Positions 22,176-28,712 of a DNA stretch of 64,000 bases are shown piece after piece (positions within the stretch are counted from its first letter, which is position 1; the number at the start of each line of letters is the position of its first letter). Source of the DNA: Hornefia butyriciproducens (lineage in GTDB: Bacteria > Bacillota > Clostridia > Peptostreptococcales > Anaerovoracaceae); contig NZ_VUMZ01000003.1 of the NCBI RefSeq assembly GCF_009695915.1, positions 1-64,000 of the forward strand, in the 5' to 3' direction. The notes beneath the pieces were generated by a model. That model made no database searches. It saw only the letters and a list, made by a program, of their open reading frames with translations, and was not told the origin of the DNA. Both the position numbers and the translations under genes were made by a program.

Positions 22176-23632
22176 GTGTCTTCCATCTGGCTGATTTCGA
22201 TGACGCCGCTGTGACGAACTTCTTTTTTGTCGAGATCCTTCAATCCGCGGGGCACCCGTACGCCGGTTCCGGAGGCAACCTCCTCAATGTAACGGAATCC
22301 GTCGGGCTGTTCTGGAAGACCGATGGACTTCGCTACGCTTTCCGCGAATTTATAGGCGCTGGCGGTAGATGCAATCAGCGTCGGAGTCCGGTCCCCCGTG
22401 GTCTTGCGGTAATCTGAATAGACTTTGTATGCTACCGCCGTATGGGTATCGATCAGGTACCCGTTGTTCCGATACATCTCGCCGATGGTTTTGTTCGTCG
22501 CCTCCACATCTGCAAAACCGCCGTAGAAGTCCTTCAGTCCGCTGCGGATGGCGGCCGAAACCTCATAATGCTTCGCGGACTCCAGCTGCTCCATCAGATC
22601 GCGGATCTCCGGCCCTTTGCCCTCGCTCAGATGGTAGAGCAGGCGTTCCAGATTGCTGGAGATGAGAATGTCCATGGATGGCGAATTCGTCAGATAAAAG
22701 TCCCGGTTTGTATCGTACACGCCGGTGGAGATGAAATCCGTCAGAACTTTATTTTTGTTGGAGGCGCAGATCAGCTTCGCCACCGGAAGACCCATCTGCT
22801 TAGCATAATAAGCTGCCAGAATGTTGCCGAAGTTGCCGGTGGGAACGACGATGTTGATCGGGTCGCCGTCCCGGATCACGCCGCGGGCGATGAGCTGAAT
22901 GTAGCCGTAAACGTAATAGGCGACCTGCGGAACAAGACGTCCGATATTGATGGAATTCGCGGAGGAAAGTCTGCAACCCATATCCGCCAGTCTGACCGCG
23001 AAATTCCGGTCATTGAAGATTTTTTTTACGCCGGTCTGGGCGTCGTCAAAATTGCCTTTGATCGCGAACACATGGGTGTTGGAGCCTTCCTGTGTGATCA
23101 TCTGGCGTTCCTGCACCTGGCTCACGCCCTGATTCGGGAAGAACACGATAATCTCCGTTCCCGGCACGTCCGCGAAACCCTCCAGTGCCGCTTTTCCGGT
23201 ATCTCCGGAGGTGGCCGTCAGAATGCAGATTTTTTTATCCTCGTGCTCTTTTTTTGTGGCAGTGGTCAGAAGATATGGAAGGATCGACAAAGCCATGTCC
23301 TTGAAAGCTGCGGTCTTTCCGTGGTAGAGCTCGAGGAAGAATGCGTCTCCGGCCTCGGTAATCGGAACGATTTCCTTCTCTTCGAACTTCTCGTCGTAGG
23401 CACCGTCGATGCAGCGCTGCATTTCCTCTGCGGTGTAGTCGTCGAAGAATGTGCCGATGACAGCCTTCGCGATTTCCTGATAAGAACGGTCCGTCATTTC
23501 TCCGGGAACAAAGGAAAGTGCAGGGATTTCCTCAGGAACGTAAAGCCCCTTATCCGGTGCGATTCCCTGAATGATTGCCTGCGCGCCTGTCAGCCTGCTG
23601 TCCATGCCCCGGGTGCTGATATATTTCATCAT
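22148..23632 (-). CDS. thrC: Threonine synthase
   Basis: A 494-residue fold-type II PLP enzyme that converts O-phospho-L-homoserine to L-threonine in the cytoplasm. The ARGMDSRLTGAQAI-like start (YISTRGMDSRLTGAQAI), the PLP lysine in LYHGKTAAFKDMALS at about residue 113, TATSGDTGKAALEGF at about 139-153 and VPTGNFGNILAAYYAKQMG at about 265-283 are diagnostic of the longer ThrC type. The last 11 codons lie inside a 23-bp tandem repeat, so the C-terminus is set by how the array reads. The ATG at 23632 has a weak ribosome binding site. It has a face-to-face promoter with tRNA-Glu. Confidence 0.95.
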   Translation of the reverse strand: MMKYISTRGMDSRLTGAQAIIQGIAPDKGLYVPEEIPALSFVPGEMTDRSYQEIAKAVIGTFFDDYTAEEMQRCIDGAYDEKFEEKEIVPITEAGDAFFLELYHGKTAAFKDMALSILPYLLTTATKKEHEDKKICILTATSGDTGKAALEGFADVPGTEIIVFFPNQGVSQVQERQMITQEGSNTHVFAIKGNFDDAQTGVKKIFNDRNFAVRLADMGCRLSSANSINIGRLVPQVAYYVYGYIQLIARGVIRDGDPINIVVPTGNFGNILAAYYAKQMGLPVAKLICASNKNKVLTDFISTGVYDTNRDFYLTNSPSMDILISSNLERLLYHLSEGKGPEIRDLMEQLESAKHYEVSAAIRSGLKDFYGGFADVEATNKTIGEMYRNNGYLIDTHTAVAYKVYSDYRKTTGDRTPTLIASTASAYKFAESVAKSIGLPEQPDGFRYIEEVASGTGVRVPRGLKDLDKKEVRHSGVIEISQMEDTVAEALRTR

Positions 23633-23649
23633 AGAAAAAAATCTCCTGT

Positions 23650-23679
23650 TCTATAAAAATTTTGCTTTACAATAGCCAA
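23650..23679 (-). promoter_or_regulatory. thrC promoter
   Basis: On the minus strand TTGGCT (23674-23679), 18-base spacer, TATAGA (23650-23655). It overlaps the tRNA-Glu promoter on the other strand. No T-box or other leader is possible in the short distance to the gene. Confidence 0.5.
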
Positions 23680-23694
23680 TTCACAGTATATAAT
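23666..23694 (+). promoter_or_regulatory. tRNA-Glu promoter
   Basis: TTTACA (23666-23671), 17-base spacer, perfect TATAAT (23689-23694), 38 bases before the tRNA. Confidence 0.75.
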
Positions 23695-23732
23695 AATATT
23701 CGTCAGTTTTCAAGACGAACAAAAGAAAATGT

Positions 23733-23807
23733 GTCGCCTTGGTCAAGTGGTCAAGACGCAGCCCTCTCACGGCTGAATCAAGGGTTCGACTCCCTTAGGC
23801 GATACCA
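23733..23807 (+). tRNA. tRNA-Glu (anticodon CTC)
   Basis: A 75-base tRNA including encoded CCA. The acceptor stem is GTCGCCT/AGGCGAT, the D arm GGTCAAGTGGTCAAGAC, the anticodon stem-loop CAGCC-CTCTCAC-GGCTG gives CTC (codon GAG), and the T arm is AAGGGTTCGACTCCCTT. It marks the left edge of the AT-rich accessory island. No clear intrinsic terminator was seen; a T-run follows at about 23852. Confidence 0.93.
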
Positions 23808-24205
23808 GTTGAAACATCGGATTCGAGCATTCGCAGCGGATTCGGTGTTTTTTCTATATTTCCTTATTGATAACACTTCAAATCGCAAGCCTTTTGGCAA
23901 TGAGAGTTAAAGAGAAAGCGGATGACATACTGGGGTGCTGTGAACAAAGATAAAATGATGACTTTGATCAGAAAAAGGTCAAAAGAATCTGGGGAAATCA
24001 ATTATTCCGCTATACGCGATATGGCGTGCCCGAATATCAGTGGGTAATAAAACGCCCGGTTTGCATAAGAGCCGTGAAAAAAATACCAAGACCGAATTTT
24101 GTATGGTAAACTATAAACAGTTATTTTGCGCTATTGACCTGTAACAGGAAAAATCACAAATTTGGGGACATATTAAGTTCTGATGCAGGGGGGAATGCCT
24201 TACAT
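23808..24205. other. Region right of tRNA-Glu without a convincing gene
   Basis: AT-rich. The only notable frame is 41 codons from ATG 23922 (MTYWGAVNKDKMMTLIRKRS at its start) without a good ribosome binding site and without a family I know. No repeat of the tRNA end was seen here. Confidence 0.4.
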
Positions 24206-24496
24206 ATGAGAAGTAAACAAAAGCAAAAAAGAAATTTACATATTCGAAATCACCCTTTCTATGTATGGGTTTATCTCCTGTATGAGGTTTCATATACATT
24301 AATCTGGTTCTTTGGGAGAACTTGGCGGCAGAGCCATATGGGGATATTCATCATAACAACGGGAATCGCCGTTTCATGGTTCCTGTTCATGGTATATCGC
24401 CGATATGTTAGGCATGATGGGAGGATTGCACCCGACTTGTTTCTGATTAACATCCTGTTTTTCTTTTTTGTCTTTGGTCCGGCTGAATCTTTTTAA
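24206..24496 (+). CDS. Hypothetical small membrane protein
   Basis: A 96-residue protein starting at ATG 24206, with three hydrophobic segments (YVWVYLLYEVSYTLIWFFG, MGIFIITTGIAVSWFLFMVY, LFLINILFFFFVFG) separated by short basic loops. The N-terminus is highly basic (MRSKQKQKRN), placing it inside the cell. An upstream in-frame ATG at 24134 is possible but less likely. No family is recognised. It is followed 20 bases later by a second small membrane protein of similar size and layout, so they may form a pair. Confidence 0.55.
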   Translation: MRSKQKQKRNLHIRNHPFYVWVYLLYEVSYTLIWFFGRTWRQSHMGIFIITTGIAVSWFLFMVYRRYVRHDGRIAPDLFLINILFFFFVFGPAESF

Positions 24497-24516
24497 CGGC
24501 AGGAGGAACGGCTACT

Positions 24517-24795
24517 ATGGAAAAGAATAGTGTGAACTCTGTCATCCAAAAATTGCGGCTTATTCCCGGTTATGTGATGACATATTATATCTTTGAGCTG
24601 CTCGCTGCGTTTTTCTGTATTTTCGCAGGTAAATATGTCAGTTCTAATGTGTGGGGAGTATATTTTGTTGTTTTGTCCACGGCCTTTATCTGGATGACAG
24701 TGATGGAATGGCGGATTCTTGTGAAAAAAGATGTACGTATCAACCAGCTCTTTGTACTTGCCAATGCCCTCTGGCTTATTCTGATAGAGATATAA
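24517..24795 (+). CDS. Hypothetical small membrane protein, second of pair
   Basis: A 92-residue protein starting at ATG 24517 with GGAGGAA 10 bases upstream. It has three predicted membrane segments (YVMTYYIFELLAAFFCIFAG, VWGVYFVVLSTAFIWMTV, LFVLANALWLILIEI). Like its neighbour it has a basic first loop. It is not recognised. The good ribosome binding site and close spacing support translation from the same transcript. A GC-rich hairpin at about 24871-24902 with a short T-run could end it. Confidence 0.55.
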   Translation: MEKNSVNSVIQKLRLIPGYVMTYYIFELLAAFFCIFAGKYVSSNVWGVYFVVLSTAFIWMTVMEWRILVKKDVRINQLFVLANALWLILIEI

Positions 24796-24870
24796 TGTGA
24801 AATCAGGAATGCGGATGTATGAAAAGCGCAATACCCTAAGGGTCAATGATAGAATATTATCGGATTATCG

Positions 24871-24902
24871 GCGCCTCTGCACACCGGGGCGCGTTTTCAT
24901 TT
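24871..24902 (+). terminator. Possible terminator after the membrane protein pair
   Basis: GCGCCT, 9-base loop, GGGGCGC, then GTTTTCATTT. The stem is short but GC-rich. Confidence 0.45.
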
Positions 24903-25050
24903 GCTGTCTGCCGCCGTCGCAGGACGCGCCCGCCGGGCGGGATTCCTGTAAACGGTAAATAGCCCGTATCTTGACTTAAAAAAATTCTCACCCGAAAGTG
25001 AGTTATAGAAAAAATATCGCCACCAGGTTCATGACTTGACGGCGTTTCTG

Positions 25051-25458
25051 TTACTTTGACTTGGTTCTTTTCTTCCGGCATTCTTCTGGGAGTTTTTTTG
25101 GACCATGGCAGCAACGGATCCGGAAATCGAGATCCATATCGTCCATGTGCTTTGGAATCTCAGTTAAAAGGAACTTGAAATATTGGCAGATATTCAGGTC
25201 GTTCGCTTTGGCGGTTTCTACGATGCTGTACAGGATTGCACTTGTCTGAGTACCGCTGACGGTGTCAATCAGCTTCCAGTTTTTCTTTCCAACACAAAAC
25301 GGCCTGATTGCCTGTTCGTCCAGGTTGTTATCCGGTGGAACCCGCGGATCATTCAGGAATGTTCGTAAATAGTGTCTGCTCAGTAAGTACTTTAAACGGC
25401 AATAACGGTTAATCGCCGATTGAGGAAGAGGGTATACCCGGATATCTTCCCCACGCAC
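25051..25458 (-). pseudogene. IS66-family transposase, C-terminal remnant
   Basis: A 135-residue open frame on the minus strand. From about residue 25 it reads LSRHYLRTFLNDPRVPPDNN, then DEQAIRPFCVGKKNWKLIDT and TSAILYSIVETAKAND, the conserved end of IS66-family TnpC transposases. The first 20 residues are unrelated, showing the gene has lost most of its coding region, including the catalytic core. No companion TnpA/TnpB and no terminal repeats were found. It marks past insertion activity at the edge of the CARF island. Confidence 0.85.
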
Positions 25459-25506
25459 TTTGAAAAATCGATTTCAAAAAATCGCATAAGGAAATAATGA
25501 AAAACA

Positions 25507-25695
25507 TTGAAAGACCTATTTTTTTTGAGTATAATTCAAGCGGTTTATGCCGATACTAATGAATCTGAGTTGTTTGCAGAGGCGTTTTATGATGCTTACG
25601 GTATACGAAAGAGGCGAACTTCTGAAAATGTTAAACTGATGATGGAAGATGTTGAAAGAATGTATGAGGAGGCGGTAAAGCGTGAGATTTCTTGA
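25507..25695 (+). CDS. Hypothetical small acidic protein, start uncertain
   Basis: A frame of up to 62 residues from TTG 25507. The C-terminal 45 residues (DTNESELFAEAFYDAYGIRK, then VKLMMEDVERMYEEAVKREI) are helical and acidic. A better start signal (AAGGAAA, then ATG 25498, MKNIERPIFF) lies in another frame and would enter this frame only by a shift at the run of eight T at 25519-25526. It overlaps the next small gene by 14 bases. Not recognised; it may be a remnant, or a gene using or suffering slippage. Confidence 0.4.
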   Translation: MKDLFFLSIIQAVYADTNESELFAEAFYDAYGIRKRRTSENVKLMMEDVERMYEEAVKREIS

Positions 25696-25849
25696 TAAAG
25701 AATGGCCCTTATGGTTGACTGGAGAATTCAAAGTGCCCTATATAGGAGAATTGAGGGATGATGCTCCCGACTGGGTCAAAGAAGAGTACTGGGAAGACAG
25801 AAGAGAGATTGAACGGAAGATAAGAGAAAATATCCCGATTATGAAATGA
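25682..25849 (+). CDS. Hypothetical 55-residue protein
   Basis: Starts with GTG 25682 inside the end of the preceding frame; AGGAGG lies 10 bases upstream, a very good ribosome binding site. The sequence begins VRFLDKEWPLWLTGEFKVPY (initiator read as Met) and ends with a charged helix EEYWEDRREIERKIREN. The 14-base overlap with a strong ribosome binding site suggests translational coupling with the upstream small gene. No family is recognised. Confidence 0.5.
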   Translation: MRFLDKEWPLWLTGEFKVPYIGELRDDAPDWVKEEYWEDRREIERKIRENIPIMK

Positions 25850-26160
25850 ATTATGACGGATTTCGTTCACTGACGGGAGGATGGGTAATGCTGCGACAGG
25901 CTTACAGGGCAGACCTGTGACAGCTCATGAAATTAGTGAAGATGATACGAAACGGAGCAACTGTTTTGAAAAGAAAAATTGGGAAAACAGAGGATGTTCG
26001 TATCGGAGTGCTTGCAGGAACAGTGAAATACCTGGTTGTGCTCTGAACGACATTGGCGAAATAATTCCGAAAAATAACCGTGAAAATGTTAAACCGCGTT
26101 GTTTTTGTCACTATATAAGAATAGGAACAAAAGTAGTGCCTTGAAAGAAAGGGTGATTCT
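25850..26160. other. Region ahead of the CARF operon
   Basis: No secure gene. A 39-codon frame from ATG 25927 to 26046 (MKLVKMIRNGATVLKRKIGK at its start) lacks a clear ribosome binding site. The AT-rich stretch at 26090-26140 is the likely promoter area of the operon starting at 26161, but no single -35/-10 pair stands out. Confidence 0.35.
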
Positions 26161-26472
26161 ATGATGACAACGATTTACTGTGAGCAAACTGAGCGCGGTG
26201 TGCATTCATTCTTTATGGTTAATGATGGATATGAGTATTACCTTTTCAGTCAGAATTACCGCAAAGGCGTCCAGGAATATTATTCGAGAGGGGTATCGCT
26301 GAACGAATCCATTAACTATTCAAGAGCCCATAAAGACAGTGCGATAGAACGTACGATGTCCAAAATTCCGATGTATGTAAAATACATCGAAAAGGAATAT
26401 GGGATAGAAGTTCTGGAGAAGACAAAGAAGAAAAACAGATACTGTAATTTCAGCATGAATAGATGCGTGTGA
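26161..26472 (+). CDS. Hypothetical 103-residue protein at the head of the CARF operon
   Basis: A basic protein starting MMTTIYCEQTERGVHSFFMV after AAAGAAAGGG. It has a beta-rich N-terminal half (FFMVNDGYEYYLFSQNYRKG, VQEYYSRGVSLNESINYSR) and a helical end with RTMSKIPMYVKYIEKEYGIE and a Lys-rich, Cys-containing tail. I recall similar unnamed proteins beside CARF proteins in gut clostridia, but no function is assigned. It is 12 bases ahead of the CARF gene, so co-translation is very likely. It could be an effector, a ring-nuclease-like or a regulatory partner; the sequence shows no known catalytic motif. Confidence 0.65.
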   Translation: MMTTIYCEQTERGVHSFFMVNDGYEYYLFSQNYRKGVQEYYSRGVSLNESINYSRAHKDSAIERTMSKIPMYVKYIEKEYGIEVLEKTKKKNRYCNFSMNRCV

Positions 26473-26484
26473 GAGGTACTTAGA

Positions 26485-27102
26485 ATGAAGAAAACAATTA
26501 TTTGCAGTATTCCTATGAAGGAAAATGTTGATCCGGTGCTGTACACCAGCGACGACAAGTTCCTTTCCGTGGCAGATAAGAAGGTGCGCTATCCGATCTG
26601 TGCATTCCTTGAAAAAAACATGAAGCCGGAGGATGAGCTGAAGGTGCTGATTCTCGTAAAAAAGGATCGCTATGGTCATTACAGCAGAAATACTGAGCTT
26701 TTTAAACAGGAGCTTGCGGAGGCTAATTCTGAGATTGGTGCCGCTGTCGAATATACAGTCATTGATACAGATTTTGACGAGGCGCGCTCTGTTCACGAGC
26801 GGCTGATGGGCAGAATTGTGGACGGCTTATCGACTGGTTCGCATATCTTTGCGGATATAACTTATGGTCCCAAGGATATGCCGATTGTGATTTTTACAGC
26901 TCTTAATTTCGCCGAGAAGTTTCTGGAGTGTACGGTTGATAACATTGTATATGGGCAGGCAAGCTTTGTTGACGGGAAGGCAGTTGATACAAAAATCTGT
27001 GATATGGTCCCGCTGTATTGCCTCGGATCTATTACAAATACAATCCGCTGCACTGAGCCGGAAAAAGCCAGGTCTATGTTGAAGTCCCTTCTGTCTTTGT
27101 AA
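26485..27102 (+). CDS. CARF-like (TM1812-like, CRISPR-associated type) sensor protein
   Basis: A 205-residue single-domain protein. It has a Rossmann-like layout: first strand MKKTIICSIP, strand LKVLILVKKD at 52-61, strand AAVEYTVID at about 86-94 and the motif HIFADITYGPKDMPIVIFTAL at about 120-140. The last corresponds to the DiThG...lP motif of TM1812/Csx-type CARF domains, followed by VDNIVYGQASF. CARF domains bind cyclic oligoadenylates or related nucleotides made during antiviral responses. There is no fused effector (HEPN, nuclease or protease) and no CRISPR array or cas gene in the window. Effector function may lie with its neighbours. Confidence 0.75.
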   Translation: MKKTIICSIPMKENVDPVLYTSDDKFLSVADKKVRYPICAFLEKNMKPEDELKVLILVKKDRYGHYSRNTELFKQELAEANSEIGAAVEYTVIDTDFDEARSVHERLMGRIVDGLSTGSHIFADITYGPKDMPIVIFTALNFAEKFLECTVDNIVYGQASFVDGKAVDTKICDMVPLYCLGSITNTIRCTEPEKARSMLKSLLSL

Positions 27103-27115
27103 CATAGGTGTCCGT

Positions 27116-27976
27116 ATGTATTATGATAAGAAAAAATATGAGCAGCTGATTATGAACTCGCCGCTATTCTCTATTGACAGGGAAACAGAGTATACAGCTT
27201 TTAAGCGGGAATCCTATAGAATGGTTGAAAATCTGTATTGTTATCTGCTCTCAATTAATGAAAAAGACTATGAGCCGTATGGATGTGAAATCACAGAGAC
27301 TGCGACCAGATGCATAAACAATTTCAGCCCGGATAAAGGCTTGTTTCTTCATTATTTCAATGCTGCATGGAAGCAGGAGTACTCACACATAGTGGGTGTG
27401 AAAGTTCAGGATGATAAATACAGAGGTATCAAAGTAACTGAGGCGGATCGACGGGCAGTACGGAAATACACCAGACTTGCAGAACAGCTAGGCTCAAATA
27501 TATCCTCAGCGGAACTGTACGAGAGATTGTCTGAAGCGATGGAACTGCCGCCTGAACGTATAATTGAACTGGAGAAACTTGGTGGGATGACGGTAGGTGC
27601 AGACACATGTATCAGTGATGAAGGTGATGCTCAGAGTATATGGGATCAGATCCCCGCAGATGAAGACATCAGCATGAGATTTGAAAGTGAAGAAGAAATA
27701 GAGTCTGTTCTGGGCAGAATAGAAGACGCGTTTTGCTCACTGCAAGCGCGACAGAAGCCCATTGTGTCGGATCTGATTACAATCCGCATTTGTGAAATGC
27801 TGACAGGACGTATGACAGAAAGATTCTCGTTTATAAGCGAGTCTGTTATGGAGATGTGGATTGAGAGCGGGCGGCTGCCGACGCAGCGGGAAATTGCTGA
27901 GAAATTTGGACGTAATGAGGCCAGTATCAGCCGAACCATAAAGGATTTTATAGAAAAAATAAGAGAAACGGATTGA
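27116..27976 (+). CDS. Sigma-70-like protein with C-terminal helix-turn-helix
   Basis: A 286-residue protein. Residues 60-90 (TETATRCINNFSPDKGLFLHY in outline) resemble sigma-70 region 2, where a Cys-Ile-x-x-Phe-x-P-x-x-Gly segment leads to a Tyr-Phe-x-x-x-Trp helix. The middle is acidic. The C-terminus RLPTQREIAEKFGRNEASIS at about 253-272 is a clear region-4-type helix-turn-helix. The ATG at 27116 is preceded by AGGTG and lies 13 bases after the CARF stop. This suggests a CARF-linked alternative sigma factor or DNA-binding regulator. It lacks a standard ECF layout, so sigma function is inferred from pattern only. Confidence 0.6.
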   Translation: MYYDKKKYEQLIMNSPLFSIDRETEYTAFKRESYRMVENLYCYLLSINEKDYEPYGCEITETATRCINNFSPDKGLFLHYFNAAWKQEYSHIVGVKVQDDKYRGIKVTEADRRAVRKYTRLAEQLGSNISSAELYERLSEAMELPPERIIELEKLGGMTVGADTCISDEGDAQSIWDQIPADEDISMRFESEEEIESVLGRIEDAFCSLQARQKPIVSDLITIRICEMLTGRMTERFSFISESVMEMWIESGRLPTQREIAEKFGRNEASISRTIKDFIEKIRETD

Positions 27977-27995
27977 GAAAAAGAAGGAAACGATT

Positions 27996-28241
27996 ATGGT
28001 AATAAATGGCGAAGAGTTTGACATGGATCAGTTTGAAAAGGACATGGCGGAAGATGATGCAGAATATATGGAGAAGATGATACATGAAGACAATCTTATG
28101 GACTTAACAGGAAAATCATTTGAAGAGGCAATGGAATACCTTCGTGTCTATGTTAAACTGGAGCCAGATGAACTTGAAGACATTGCGCCTTATATTAAAT
28201 ACGAAGTTGAAATGTCAAATAAAAAAACTGACAACGCATGA
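27996..28241 (+). CDS. Small acidic protein closing the CARF-sigma operon
   Basis: An 81-residue, strongly acidic, helical protein (MVINGEEFDMDQFEKDMAED at its start; then EAMEYLRVYVKLEPDELEDI). AAGGAAA precedes the ATG at 27996, 19 bases after the sigma-like gene. Size, charge and position recall anti-sigma or antitoxin-like partners, but there is no recognised domain. Two terminators follow. Confidence 0.55.
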   Translation: MVINGEEFDMDQFEKDMAEDDAEYMEKMIHEDNLMDLTGKSFEEAMEYLRVYVKLEPDELEDIAPYIKYEVEMSNKKTDNA

Positions 28242-28306
28242 AGAGGCAGTGCGTACAGCCGCACATTTTTATAAAGAGTGACATGAAACGGCACTCAGAA
28301 GACGGA

Positions 28307-28335
28307 CCTCGCGGAGCACGCGGGGTTTTTGTTTT
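28307..28335 (+). terminator. Terminator of the CARF-sigma operon
   Basis: CCTCGCG, 5-base loop, CGCGGGG (one G-T pair), then TTTTTGTTTT. Confidence 0.8.
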
Positions 28336-28358
28336 GTCCGGAATGACCGGCGAAGAAA

Positions 28359-28382
28359 GCTTGGGATTACCCGGGCTTTTTT
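28359..28382 (+). terminator. Second terminator after the CARF-sigma operon
   Basis: GCTTGGG, 4-base loop ATTA, CCCGGGC, then six T. It is a back-up terminator 24 bases after the first. Confidence 0.75.
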
Positions 28383-28712
28383 GTATGCTCCACATGCTCC
28401 GTGACCCGGAACGGATATATGTCAGCCCTAATGAAACACAATGCTCCCGGATGAATTGACCTAGCATAGCATACCCAATTATGATGATGAACAAGACGCA
28501 AAATATGCCGTGTTTTCGCTCGTTGCATCCCCGTCGGACTGACGGGCGCGGCAAACGGATGCCGGTAATAATCTGCCGGCAGCGCCGCAGTACACAGGCG
28601 AATCCGGGGGAGGTTCCGCAGCGCTTATGGAAATCCTGCGGAGCACGCATTACGCAGACACGGCGCTTGTTCAGACGGCTGTTGAGAAAGCTGACATGAA
28701 AGGAAGGAAAAA
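28383..28712. other. Non-coding region ahead of the surface protein gene
   Basis: After the two terminators no gene is supported. Short plus-strand frames here lack ribosome binding sites and gene-like composition. A ribosome binding site AGGAAGGA at 28701-28708 serves the surface protein. Confidence 0.4.

Noticed and set aside
21564-22214. A 216-codon plus-strand frame across tRNA-Ser and the tandem repeat
   Set aside because: It passes through the antisense of a tRNA and through repeats; the apparent peptide repeats are a by-product of the 23-bp units.
22442-23656. A 404-codon open frame opposite thrC
   Set aside because: It is a mirror of thrC codon usage with no recognisable domain; thrC has all family motifs.
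28238-28459. A 73-codon plus-strand frame after the CARF-sigma operon
   Set aside because: It runs through two intrinsic terminators and has no ribosome binding site.
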